Assembly: GCA_028284395.1 (NCBI GenBank)
Contig: JANQRV010000302.1
Location: forward strand, 1 to 37,288
Length of the DNA: 37,288 bases
Direction: 5' to 3'
Origin: Saprospiraceae bacterium
GTDB lineage: Bacteria; Bacteroidota; Bacteroidia; Chitinophagales; Saprospiraceae
Positions 24,707 through 32,626 of the stretch are shown here, piece by piece. The notes below the pieces were generated by a model. That model did no database searches. It worked only from the letters and a program-made list of their open reading frames with translations, and was not told where the DNA came from. Position numbers and translations under genes: made by a program. Position 1 is the stretch's first letter, and the number at the start of each line of letters is the position of its first letter.

Positions 24707-25459
24707 TTAAGATAAACTGCGTCCGTACAGTGCATCCATAATGGATTCCTTTTTCCGACGCGAGATGGGAACTTTTTCGTCATTACGCAAAAGAATTTGA
24801 CCTCCATCTTCTTTCAGAACCATTTTGACAAAATGTAAATTGACGATGTGAGATTGATGAATTCGAATAAAGTCTGAGCTGGGCAGAACAACTTCGAATT
24901 CCTTCAATGTTTTTGTCACTACGATCCTTTTCTTATCGGTCGTATGGAAAGTTGTGTAGCTACCACTGGATTCTAAGCGTACAATATGATCTAATTTCAG
25001 GATGGAAACGCCTTCACTGGTTGTCAAGGCAATTTGATCCCGCGGGTTTTGGACGGATGCCTCCGATGCTCGAGCGGGCGCGGTTGGAAAATTGTACAAT
25101 CGCGTGTTTTTGCGCACTTTTTCGAAAGCAGCCTTTAATTCATCCGGGTCGATCGGCTTCAGCAAATAATCAATGGTTTGATATTTGAAAGCCTTCAAGG
25201 CAAATTCGGCATATGCTGTAGTAAAAATGACGTGAAATTCGATTTCGGGAATTAGGTCGAGCAGATCAAAACCGGTTCCTTCATTCATTTGTATATCCAA
25301 TAGCACAACGGAAGGCTTTTTTTGGTAGATGAGGGCCAAACCCGTTCTGATATCACGGGCCTCACCAATCACTTTTACCTCCGGACAGTTTAATTTGATC
25401 AATTCCCTGAGCGTCTTTACAGCATTGCTTTCGTCGTCAATAATGATGGTGGTGATCAT
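24707..25459 (-). CDS. LytTR-family response regulator
   Basis: 250 residues from the ATG at 25459 (the frame stays open another 100 codons over a terminator and the next gene, which is not coding). Receiver domain 1-115: IIIDDE (5-10), phosphoacceptor D55 in LLDIQM, FTTAY (79-83) and KPID (101-104). LytTR DNA-binding domain about 141-245: IVRLESSGSYTTFHT, FIRIHQSHIVNLHFV, VPISRRKK. It binds promoter direct repeats in response to phosphorylation by the kinase gene directly downstream, with which it forms an operon. Confidence 0.93.
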   Translation of the reverse strand: MITTIIIDDESNAVKTLRELIKLNCPEVKVIGEARDIRTGLALIYQKKPSVVLLDIQMNEGTGFDLLDLIPEIEFHVIFTTAYAEFALKAFKYQTIDYLLKPIDPDELKAAFEKVRKNTRLYNFPTAPARASEASVQNPRDQIALTTSEGVSILKLDHIVRLESSGSYTTFHTTDKKRIVVTKTLKEFEVVLPSSDFIRIHQSHIVNLHFVKMVLKEDGGQILLRNDEKVPISRRKKESIMDALYGRSLS

Positions 25460-25604
25460 AGGTAAAATAGATTTTAGTGCATTATTTGTTGTTGGCCTGG
25501 GCAAACTCCCGGTGGGGTAATATGAACGGACGGGCTTCAGGAAAAGCATTACTTCACAAGACAAGCATACATATAAAAGATGATAAATAATAATATGTAG
25601 CCAT

Positions 25605-25644
25605 AAAAAAGCGGCGAATGTAAAACTACATCCGCCGCAAAAAA
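25605..25644 (-). terminator. Intrinsic terminator of the secreted unknown gene
   Basis: Stem GCGGCG(A)ATGTA (25611-25622)/TACAT(C)CGCCGC (25627-25638) with an AAAC loop, flanked by A6 on both sides, so the minus strand reads a G+C-rich hairpin followed by T6. It lies 27 nt after the stop of the minus-strand gene at 25671. Near-symmetric, so it could also work on the plus strand. Confidence 0.85.
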
Positions 25645-25670
25645 TCCTTTCGTTTTTATTTTTCGGAAAA

Positions 25671-27152
25671 CTATCTCCTATTTCTTCCGGCAAAGACACC
25701 GGGATTTGGACCTGGTAAAATCGTGCATTCGCATTCAGGAATTTGATCGTATTTGACAAATTGAAGATTCTTGATTTCTATTGTCACCGGTTCCTCAAAA
25801 CCAGTACCGTATTTCTTAAAGACAATTGATCGAACATCGCTCCAATCTTCTGTTCCGTCGAGCTGAATAAAATCGCTTTGCTTTAGGATCATCGAACCAC
25901 TTTCATTTCCGCGTTGAACAAATGCTGTAGGCTGATCTTCAAAGTTCTTTATACCGCTTTTCACCAATATGATTTCGAGGTCGTAGGTGCCAGCCACATC
26001 GAAGGTAAAAGCATTGAATTTGGAGTAATCCTTGGATGCAGATACCGGATTGACAGTTCTTGTGATCATAAGTTCATCCCTAAGCGTTCCATCCAGGTAC
26101 AGATCCCTGGAAAGTGGTGCAACGATCACTTCCGATGGAGGTGATTGACTGACTCTCGTAGCAAAGGTCTCAATGTTGGCCGCCAAGTCATCATAGAATA
26201 CACCCCAAGATCCGTCGGTATTTGGATTAACCGAATTAGAGGCCGGTCTTCTAATCTTTAAATCGCCTCCGACAAATAATTGGTTCTGCGCTGGAATGGT
26301 AATGGTTTCACGGGCGCTACCACTCAGATGCATCTTCACTTCGAGGGGAATCGTCTCGGTCAAGAACTCACTCTCCTTGCTACCCGAAAGCAATATCTCG
26401 CGAACACCAGACGCGTTTACGATGTCGAGTACCAGCATGCCGTTTTCCTTCTGCTGCTTTGCAATGTACACCTGTGGAGCCTTGGTTGTATACACCTCAC
26501 CGATGTCCGCTTGCGTCATCAGACGGGTCAAAACTTCATCGACCAGTACTTCTAGTTTGCTCATGTTCTCGGCCCACAGTTGGAAGTTATAGAAAGTTTC
26601 GCCAAACGTGTATTCCTCTTTATTCCAATGGCTTTCGACCTTGAAGCCTCCTTCGTCACCCAGGAAGGCGGAGAAGTTACAGCTGAATTCCCCGTTGCCG
26701 TCCGGAGTAGTGAATTGTGTTACCAGTAGCGGAAATATATTGCGGAATGAATGTGCAAAAACTCGATTAATCTCTGCGCCATCAATTCGATCGGTAATGT
26801 ATTTGGAATGTTCATAAACCTCTCCTTCCGACTTCACGGCAAACAATACTCCAACCCTTTCATTCTGTCTAAAACCTTGGGCTGAAAATACTTCTGACGC
26901 AATTTCAACATCGTCGAGAGCTGTCTTCAGATCCCGATAATTCAATGCATTAGGAATTGCCTCTAAGGTCTTATAACTATCCAATTTGGTTGGTTGCTCG
27001 AAGATGGTACTCAGCGTTAGTCCTTCTACCGGTCCGCCTTTAGTCGCCAGTAATGCCCCTATAGTAAGTAGCTGAGCTAACAGAAGAAAGGTTAAGCGGG
27101 CAGTAATCTTATTCCTGTAGACATGATAGATGTAAATGCTTTCCATATTCAT
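25671..27152 (-). CDS. Exported protein of unknown function
   Basis: 493 residues from the ATG at 27152; ATGs at 27146 and 27188 are alternatives. The N-terminus has a basic start and a hydrophobic export segment (ARLTFLLLAQLLTIGALLATKG). The mature protein appears beta-rich: a first half with VGVLFAVKSEGEVYEHSKYITDRIDGAEIN and SCNFSAFLGDEGGFKVESHWNKEEYTFGETFYNF, and a C-terminal half including DFIQLDGTEDWSDVRSIVFKKYG, which resembles the ligand-binding jelly-roll of carbohydrate modules. It ends PECECTILPGPNP. No T9SS tail and no known family recognised. It has its own terminator and lies between two two-component systems. Confidence 0.7.
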   Translation of the reverse strand: MNMESIYIYHVYRNKITARLTFLLLAQLLTIGALLATKGGPVEGLTLSTIFEQPTKLDSYKTLEAIPNALNYRDLKTALDDVEIASEVFSAQGFRQNERVGVLFAVKSEGEVYEHSKYITDRIDGAEINRVFAHSFRNIFPLLVTQFTTPDGNGEFSCNFSAFLGDEGGFKVESHWNKEEYTFGETFYNFQLWAENMSKLEVLVDEVLTRLMTQADIGEVYTTKAPQVYIAKQQKENGMLVLDIVNASGVREILLSGSKESEFLTETIPLEVKMHLSGSARETITIPAQNQLFVGGDLKIRRPASNSVNPNTDGSWGVFYDDLAANIETFATRVSQSPPSEVIVAPLSRDLYLDGTLRDELMITRTVNPVSASKDYSKFNAFTFDVAGTYDLEIILVKSGIKNFEDQPTAFVQRGNESGSMILKQSDFIQLDGTEDWSDVRSIVFKKYGTGFEEPVTIEIKNLQFVKYDQIPECECTILPGPNPGVFAGRNRR

Positions 27153-27597
27153 TTGATGCTGTTTATTGCATTCCTTTCCCGCGATCATTCCCGGAATTGG
27201 ATTAATAGAATCAATCTGACTTAGTGTGTTGTCTTGAGTTGTTTTATGGAAATACTTTACAGAGAAGTGGTATGGGCGACCTTAGAAAGTCTTTGCAATA
27301 ACATGATGGGGAATCTTTAGTATTTACACTACAAGGATAAAAAAAACCCGTACAAGTTGTGGGAAACAATAGCGTGAATTGTGACGTGGCATACCACCAT
27401 TTTTAAAGATTGTATTTCAAACCTATCTCGACGCTACCCTGTATTACAATCGTTTATGTAACTGAAAGAGAACGCATACTGGCGTGAAATGATGACTTCG
27501 TATCGAAGCATTAATTTCAGCTTTCTGGCCGCAGTCAGACCTGCCGTCACTCTGCATTTCCTCTTAATTAACGGTAATGGAGTAGGGAAAGAGGTCA
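27153..27597. other. Intergenic region without recognisable genes
   Basis: No coding frame or perfect promoter box seen. It holds two copies of GTGGTATG in opposite orientation (27267-27274 plus; 27390-27397 as CATACCAC), the second inside a GTGG-CATA-CCAC dyad. The HK gene on the left ends here and the secreted unknown begins here, both minus strand. Confidence 0.3.
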
Positions 27598-28893
27598 TTA
27601 TACTGGAACATTTCCTGCTGTATCGACCGGAATTTTAGCAAAGGTAATAGTAACTTCATGGACGCCGTCCGCAAAGCTGTAATGCGCCTGCCAGTGGTTG
27701 ACGTCGCAGATCTTTTTGACAATGGCCAGTCCAAGTCCAACGGATCCTCCATTGTGGTTTCCTTTTTGGAAACGTTCAAAAAGCTTCCGGGTGCTGAGTT
27801 TTGGCGGTTGCCCTGAATTTCTAACGACGAGCTTTTGTCTGAATAGGTCGATATGAATCCAGCCACCACTATGGTTGTGTTGGATGGCATTCTTGAGTAG
27901 ATTCGAAAGCAGGATGTCTGCCAGAGCGGGGTCGATTGGAAGCAACACCTGGGATTCCGTCTCGCTTTTAATTTCGAGACCTTTCAATTCTGCCAATTCT
28001 CTGAAGTACAGAATGCTGTTTTCTACAGCGCTGGCAAAATTGATCGGCTTAGCTACCGCAAATTCTCGATTCTCAATCTTATTCAGTAAAGATAGACTAT
28101 GGCCGATTCTTGACAATTTCCCAATGGCTTGATGCGCCGATTGGATCAATTGTGCCTGTCGACCAGACAGTGAATTTTCTTCCAGCAATAATTCCAATTT
28201 CCCTTTGGCAACGGCGATTGGCGTTTGCATTTCATGGGAAGCATTCTCATTGAATTCTTTCAATGACAGGTAATCTTGCCGGGCCTTTCCCGTCATATCA
28301 CCAATGAAGGTATTGAGTTCGCGGAATTCCTTAGTAGTCGTGTAGGGCAACTCTATCGGCTGCTCCTTTTTTAGGTTAAATTGGCCAATTTTTCGCAATG
28401 TTTCCTTAAAAGGCGACAAAAGTAGACGAGATATCAGAAAGCTAAAAGCGATAAGTGCGAGAGACAAGTAAAGAAAAAGCTGAGATAAAATGTCGATTAC
28501 GCCTTCGTACATATCATCGGATTCGATCAACACATCCATCAAGCTAATCTGGTAATAAATACCATTGATTTCTTTGATCCTGCGTAGTTTGCGGTGAGGT
28601 TCTAATTTATCCAATACCGGGTGTGCCCCCAGCGTATCGGAATAGTAAGCCGTGGTGTCGCGCCAAAACCGATCCTCCAATTCACAAATGACGACTTTGT
28701 CATTGACAAAAGCTTTTGGGGGTTTTCCCTCAGCAATCGCTTCTACCAGCCGATGAAAGGTGGCATTCAGATAATAGTCCGTCTCTTTAGCCACCTCCTT
28801 TTTGATCATTTGGTAAGTTACTACTCCACCGACGCCGAACACCAAGAGTGCCACCAACAGGTAAAAAAGTGTTGTCTTTGCTAATAAAGTCAT
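27598..28893 (-). CDS. OmpR-type system sensor histidine kinase
   Basis: 431 residues. Transmembrane helices at about 8-29 and 134-156 flank a periplasmic domain of about 105 residues. Cytoplasmic part: HisKA box FNENASHEMQTPIAV (214-228, His220), N box NLLKNAIQHN (331-340), a G1 box degenerate to VVRNSGQPP (356-364, a variant common in Bacteroidota kinases) and G2 GGSVGLGLAIV (382-392). There is no clear full HAMP domain. It pairs with the response regulator encoded 23 nt upstream. Confidence 0.92.
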   Translation of the reverse strand: MTLLAKTTLFYLLVALLVFGVGGVVTYQMIKKEVAKETDYYLNATFHRLVEAIAEGKPPKAFVNDKVVICELEDRFWRDTTAYYSDTLGAHPVLDKLEPHRKLRRIKEINGIYYQISLMDVLIESDDMYEGVIDILSQLFLYLSLALIAFSFLISRLLLSPFKETLRKIGQFNLKKEQPIELPYTTTKEFRELNTFIGDMTGKARQDYLSLKEFNENASHEMQTPIAVAKGKLELLLEENSLSGRQAQLIQSAHQAIGKLSRIGHSLSLLNKIENREFAVAKPINFASAVENSILYFRELAELKGLEIKSETESQVLLPIDPALADILLSNLLKNAIQHNHSGGWIHIDLFRQKLVVRNSGQPPKLSTRKLFERFQKGNHNGGSVGLGLAIVKKICDVNHWQAHYSFADGVHEVTITFAKIPVDTAGNVPV

Positions 28894-28916
28894 GATCCTA
28901 CTTTTCGAGCCATCCG

Positions 28917-29594
28917 CTATTGGTTACTAAACTTATATCCGAGCCCATAAATCGTCTTAATGTAGTCATTCCCTTTTGCCGTCGTGATTTTCTTTCTCAG
29001 ATTCTTAATATGCTGGTATACGAAGTCAAAGGAGTCCAAAAAATCGACATTGTCCCCCCATAAGTGTTCGGCGATGCTTTGTTTGGTCAAAACCCGATTG
29101 CGGTTTGCAATTAAAAAAAGCAGTAGTTCATGTTCCTTGACGGTGAGCGGTAGTACTTCGTCATTCACCCAGGCTTCCAGTGTTTCGGTATTTACCCTGA
29201 TCTCATTAAAGGTAACATCGGTCTTACCTTGAAATTTTCGGCGGCGGTAAATGGCCTTTATCCTGGCATTTAATTCGGGTAGATGAAAGGGTTTTGTGAG
29301 ATAATCATCAGCTCCCAATTCCAAACCTTGGATTTTATCCTCTAGTGCATTCTTAGCCGAAATGATCAGCACTCCGGTATCGGGATTGTGTCTTTTGATC
29401 TCCTTAAGAACATCCAGACCATTGCCATCAGGCAGCATAATATCCAAAACGACGACGTCATAGCTGAATCCGCTCAGCTTATCTGTAGCTTCATTAAAGT
29501 CAGCTGCCAACTCACATATATTGCCCTCATTACCCAGATAAGCACGGACATTGTCGGCCAAAGCCTTTTCGTCTTCTACCAGTAACAATTTCAT
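28917..29594 (-). CDS. OmpR/PhoB-family response regulator
   Basis: 225 residues from the ATG at 29594. Receiver domain 1-118: VEDE (6-9), phosphoacceptor D51 in LDIMLPDG, SAKNALEDKIQGLELGADDYLTKPF with K101. Winged-helix DNA-binding domain about 127-222: LTVKEHELLLFL, VLTKQSIAEHLWG, and the recognition region YQHIKNLRKKI followed by IKTIYGLGYKF. A perfect -7 box sits 8 nt before the start, so it has its own promoter despite lying 53 nt behind the anti-sigma gene. Confidence 0.93.
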   Translation of the reverse strand: MKLLLVEDEKALADNVRAYLGNEGNICELAADFNEATDKLSGFSYDVVVLDIMLPDGNGLDVLKEIKRHNPDTGVLIISAKNALEDKIQGLELGADDYLTKPFHLPELNARIKAIYRRRKFQGKTDVTFNEIRVNTETLEAWVNDEVLPLTVKEHELLLFLIANRNRVLTKQSIAEHLWGDNVDFLDSFDFVYQHIKNLRKKITTAKGNDYIKTIYGLGYKFSNQ

Positions 29595-29601
29595 AATTGA
29601 A

Positions 29602-29609
29602 CAAAGATA
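29602..29609 (-). promoter_or_regulatory. -7 promoter element of the OmpR-type regulator
   Basis: Minus strand TATCTTTG (perfect TAnnTTTG) only 7 nt from the ATG at 29594, implying a nearly leaderless message. No -33 box found. Confidence 0.5.
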
Positions 29610-29647
29610 GGTAGGAATTTTGAGGAGATTTTGAAGAACTCCCCGAA

Positions 29648-30412
29648 TCAAATAAGTCCCAATGCGACGATCGCTTCCTGGGTTGGTTGTGGCTTTCCAC
29701 CCAAGTCCTCCTCTGAAATTGCGAAGCCATCTGCTTCTTCCACAAAATCTATGCGAACGATCGTGTTTCCAAGACTTTGGTTGTTAATCAACCCAACGGA
29801 AATGGCTTGTCCGGCCTTCAGTGCCCAGACCTGATATTGTTTGCCCGGGTTGGGATTGTCTAAATTTACGACGTCAAGATAAGCGCTTTCTTCAGCGGGA
29901 TTGTACAATACTTTGGCCATTGACTGCAAGGTATCCGCCGTTCCTTTCAAGATAATGGACTGGTTGGCTTCTCCCAACAGGATATTCAATTGTCGGCGGA
30001 CCTCAACACCGGCATCCTCACAATCCTGCAATCTCATTTCCATTAGTGTTCTTTCGGCCTTTGCCTCCTCGCTGGATTTAAAGAAGCGATAGCACAGGGC
30101 TAAAGATGCCAGCATCAAAAGCGTCAGAAGCCAGGTAGAAAGACGCATATTTTTGGGAGACCTGGCCGGTTTTTGCACCGCTTCCTCCTGATCATCAATT
30201 TTTTCAAGAATACGATCCTGCAAACCATCCGGCATAGGAATGGCATTGGCCATAGCATACTGGTTCAAGGCGGACTCTATTTCCTCCAATTCTTTCCCTA
30301 CTTCCGGATGCTGTTCCGCCATTCGCCGTACTTCTTCTCTGGCCGAATCTTCCAACAGCCCCAGTGCATAATCCTCGAGAATTCCAGACGCTATGTATTC
30401 TTGAATATTCAC
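29648..30412 (-). CDS. RskA-like anti-sigma factor
   Basis: 254 residues starting at a GTG (30412); the sequence from NIQEYIASGILEDYALGLL fits the usual N-terminus. The N-terminal 1-75 is the cytoplasmic sigma-binding region (QEYIASGILEDYALGLLEDSAREEV; no zinc-binding HxxxCxxC). One transmembrane helix at about 92-108 leads to a periplasmic RskA domain with YQVWALKAG (193-201) and FAISEEDLGGKPQPTQEAIVALG (230-252). It holds the ECF sigma factor encoded 53 nt upstream inactive at the membrane; regulated proteolysis is usual for the family. Confidence 0.9.
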   Translation of the reverse strand: MNIQEYIASGILEDYALGLLEDSAREEVRRMAEQHPEVGKELEEIESALNQYAMANAIPMPDGLQDRILEKIDDQEEAVQKPARSPKNMRLSTWLLTLLMLASLALCYRFFKSSEEAKAERTLMEMRLQDCEDAGVEVRRQLNILLGEANQSIILKGTADTLQSMAKVLYNPAEESAYLDVVNLDNPNPGKQYQVWALKAGQAISVGLINNQSLGNTIVRIDFVEEADGFAISEEDLGGKPQPTQEAIVALGLI

Positions 30413-30465
30413 TTTAAAGCATCACAATTTTTAAATATTTTGACTTTTCTTATTTTATTCTTACT

Positions 30466-30996
30466 CTATGATCTTTTCAGTAGACGGCGCAACTCTCTAA
30501 TACCACTACGAGCTCTTGTTTTAATGGTGCCCAGTGGTAAGTTAAGTATATCGGCCACTTCCTTTTGAGTATACCCTTGAAGGTAAATCAGATCGATCAC
30601 TTCCCGGTATTTCACATCCAGTTTTTCCACCATCGTCAAAAGTCCTACATCCATCGTTTTCATCTCCTCACTAAACCTTATATTATCATATACGGTACTG
30701 TCTAATGATTGGGATTTCCTGCTGTACTTGAATTTGTTGGTGCGCGCTTTATCCAAAGCCGTATTTTTCGCGATGTTTAACAACCAGGTAAACAAGCGTC
30801 CTTTGGATTCGTCGTAACTGGCGGCATTTTTCCAAATTTTGACACTGGCATCCTGAAGCGTATCTTCTGCAGCTTCCTGGGATCCTAAAATTCTGTGGAT
30901 GACCCCTAGGAGGGCTCCTCCATATTTTTCGAGAATCTGGGCGACAGCGCGGCGGGGATCGCTTTGCAGTAGTTCTTTTATTTTACTGTCGTCCAT
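30466..30996 (-). CDS. ECF RNA polymerase sigma factor (SigK-like)
   Basis: 176 residues. Region 2 (about 20-87) has ILGSQEAAEDTLQDASVKIWKNAASYDESKGRLFTWLLNIAKNTALDKAR; region 4 (about 118-172) has the helix-turn-helix GYTQKEVADILNLPLGTIKTRARSGI (141-166). It directs RNA polymerase to a small regulon when released from the anti-sigma factor. The pair is divergent from the TPR lipoprotein and DUF4331 genes, which are the natural candidates for control, though no distinct shared promoter motif was found. Confidence 0.93.
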   Translation of the reverse strand: MDDSKIKELLQSDPRRAVAQILEKYGGALLGVIHRILGSQEAAEDTLQDASVKIWKNAASYDESKGRLFTWLLNIAKNTALDKARTNKFKYSRKSQSLDSTVYDNIRFSEEMKTMDVGLLTMVEKLDVKYREVIDLIYLQGYTQKEVADILNLPLGTIKTRARSGIRELRRLLKRS

Positions 30997-31026
30997 TAAT
31001 GTGGTGGAATAAGTGTTTAAATCAAG

Positions 31027-31049
31027 GCTTTAGACCCCGCTTACAAAGC
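31027..31049. repeat. GCTTTAG-GCTTACAAAGC element, copy 1
   Basis: Shares almost every base with 35965-35986: GCTTTAG, one variable base, CC, one to two variable bases, GCTTACAAAGC. The ends GCTTT/AAAGC and the core GCTT-ACA-AAGC can pair. It lies in the sigma factor leader, touching the -7 box. Confidence 0.5.
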
Positions 31050-31056
31050 AAATTTA
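31049..31056 (-). promoter_or_regulatory. -7 promoter element of the ECF sigma gene
   Basis: Minus strand TAAATTTG, a perfect TAnnTTTG box, 52 nt before the sigma ATG. It suggests transcription by the housekeeping sigma factor. The -33 box is unclear. Confidence 0.5.
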
Positions 31057-31269
31057 GATTTTTTTTAGAAAAATTTGATCTTTTTAAATCCAAATCGCAT
31101 TCAACTCTCGTAAGTATGAATGAAGACAAAAAACGATAGAAGAAATTTGAACATGACAGTTTACCATTAACCTTCATTTTTCTATAAAACACCATTGATC
31201 AAAATCGCGTAAAATGCGGGAATTGGGATCGGTCACCTCCGGTTTTCAACAAGTCTTCTATTGCCTTTA

Positions 31270-31300
31270 TTTGTCGTTCGATTAAGTTTAGTTAAATTTT
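31270..31300 (+). promoter_or_regulatory. Probable promoter of the TPR lipoprotein/DUF4331 operon
   Basis: TTTG (31270-31273), 19-nt spacer, TAAATTTT (31293-31300, one mismatch to TAnnTTTG), 12 nt before the ATG. The housekeeping-like form argues that the operon does not depend solely on the ECF factor. Confidence 0.55.
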
Positions 31301-31312
31301 AAATGGACCATC

Positions 31313-32554
31313 ATGAATTCGTTAAAGAAGTTAGCGCTTTTTCTAACCCTGTTTTTTCTTTGGGGTTGCCAATCCGAACCACAGACCAACAACGATCCCT
31401 CCGACGTTGAGAGGAACCTTGTTGCCGCCATCGAGGATTTTCCCAAATTACTGGACCGCCACGAAAGAATCCGCCAAGGAAAAGAATGGGAAACTGTTCA
31501 AAATCAATATGTTCAGAACCGAAAGGCCGCCATCTCGGGAAACCCCGAAGGTCAGTTGAACATCGCCTTGATTTTCATGCAGGAGGCCCGCATCACCGGC
31601 GAACATGGCCACTATTACCCAGCTGCCCTGCAATTGCTCGATGAATTAGTCGATCAGGAAATCAACAATGCAGACCTGCAATTCAGGGCAATGGCCGCCA
31701 AAGCGGCAGTGTTACTATCGCAGCACGAATTTGCGTCTGCACTCCAGACCGGCCTGGAAGCGGTGACGATCAACCCCTACAACGCCCAGATCTATGGCGT
31801 CTTAACCGATGCCTACGTCGAAATGGGTAACTACCATAAAGCCATAGAAATGGCCGATAAAATGGTGGCCGTGCGACCAGATCTTCGCTCCTACGCCCGC
31901 ATTTCCTACCTCCGTGAAATCCATGGCCTGTATGAAGAAGCCATCGAGGCTATGGAAATGGCCGTTGAAGCCGGATATCCGGGCTTGGAAGAAACCTCTT
32001 GGGCCCAGTTAGAGCTCGGCAATTTATACAGCAGATATGGCTATGCCGACAAGGCGAAGGTCCAATACGAGGCCATCCTGAAATACCGACCTGATTACCC
32101 CTTTGCTATTGCTGCAAAAGCTCAGTTAGCCTTCGAAGAAAAAGATTATCAAACTGCAGAAGAATTATTAAAAGAGGCTTGTTCCATTATCCCCGAAGTG
32201 GGATTCTATGAACAACTGGCACATGTTTACGCTCAAACAAATCGAACGGTGGAAAAAGAAGCCATCCTAAAGGACATTATGATAATGCTCCAGGAAGATG
32301 TTGAAAGTGGCCACAACATGAACCTGGAGTATGCGAATCTATACATTGAACTGAAAACCGACTATAAGGCAGCTTTACAGTTTGCCAACCGAGCCTACGA
32401 GGCCCGCCCCAACAATATAGACACGAATCGCATGCTAGCTCGAATCTATGCCGAACAAGGCAATATGCAAAAAGCAAAAGAGCATCTGCAAAAGGCTACC
32501 ATTACTGGGTCCAAACACCCCGAATTAATCGAATTGATGAAAGCGATCGGCTGA
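31313..32554 (+). CDS. TPR-repeat lipoprotein
   Basis: 413 residues. Lipoprotein signal MNSLKKLALFLTLFFLWGC with acylated Cys19. Residues about 75-410 form some eight to nine TPRs, for example AQIYGVLTDAYVEMGNYHKAIEMADKMVAVRP and WAQLELGNLYSRYGYADKAKVQYEAILKYRP. No enzyme motif. It is encoded 72 nt before the DUF4331 gene and opposite the ECF sigma/anti-sigma pair; it likely acts as a periplasm-facing scaffold or chaperone for the DUF4331 protein (inference from gene order). Confidence 0.82.
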   Translation: MNSLKKLALFLTLFFLWGCQSEPQTNNDPSDVERNLVAAIEDFPKLLDRHERIRQGKEWETVQNQYVQNRKAAISGNPEGQLNIALIFMQEARITGEHGHYYPAALQLLDELVDQEINNADLQFRAMAAKAAVLLSQHEFASALQTGLEAVTINPYNAQIYGVLTDAYVEMGNYHKAIEMADKMVAVRPDLRSYARISYLREIHGLYEEAIEAMEMAVEAGYPGLEETSWAQLELGNLYSRYGYADKAKVQYEAILKYRPDYPFAIAAKAQLAFEEKDYQTAEELLKEACSIIPEVGFYEQLAHVYAQTNRTVEKEAILKDIMIMLQEDVESGHNMNLEYANLYIELKTDYKAALQFANRAYEARPNNIDTNRMLARIYAEQGNMQKAKEHLQKATITGSKHPELIELMKAIG

Positions 32555-32626
32555 CCCATTAGCCAAGCATTGCGACACGACCAACCGAAACTCAAAATTT
32601 TCTAATCAACCAATAAACTATCAATC

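Larger units (their letters stand above)
30997..31312. other. Divergent regulatory region between sigma factor and TPR/DUF4331 operon
   Basis: No gene. It holds a -7 box for the sigma gene (31049-31056, minus), a repeat-like GCTTTAG...CTTACAAAGC element beside it (31027-31049) and a TTTG-N19-TAAATTTT promoter for the plus-strand operon (31270-31300). The middle is A+T-rich without clear dyads. Confidence 0.5.

Noticed and set aside
25460..25759. 100-codon N-terminal extension of the LytTR regulator
   Set aside because: It would run through a strong terminator and overlap the secreted unknown gene; receiver domain begins normally at 25459.
27564..27890. 108-codon minus-strand frame overlapping the 3' end of the histidine kinase
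   Set aside because: Different frame of a gene with H, N and G2 boxes, no independent evidence.
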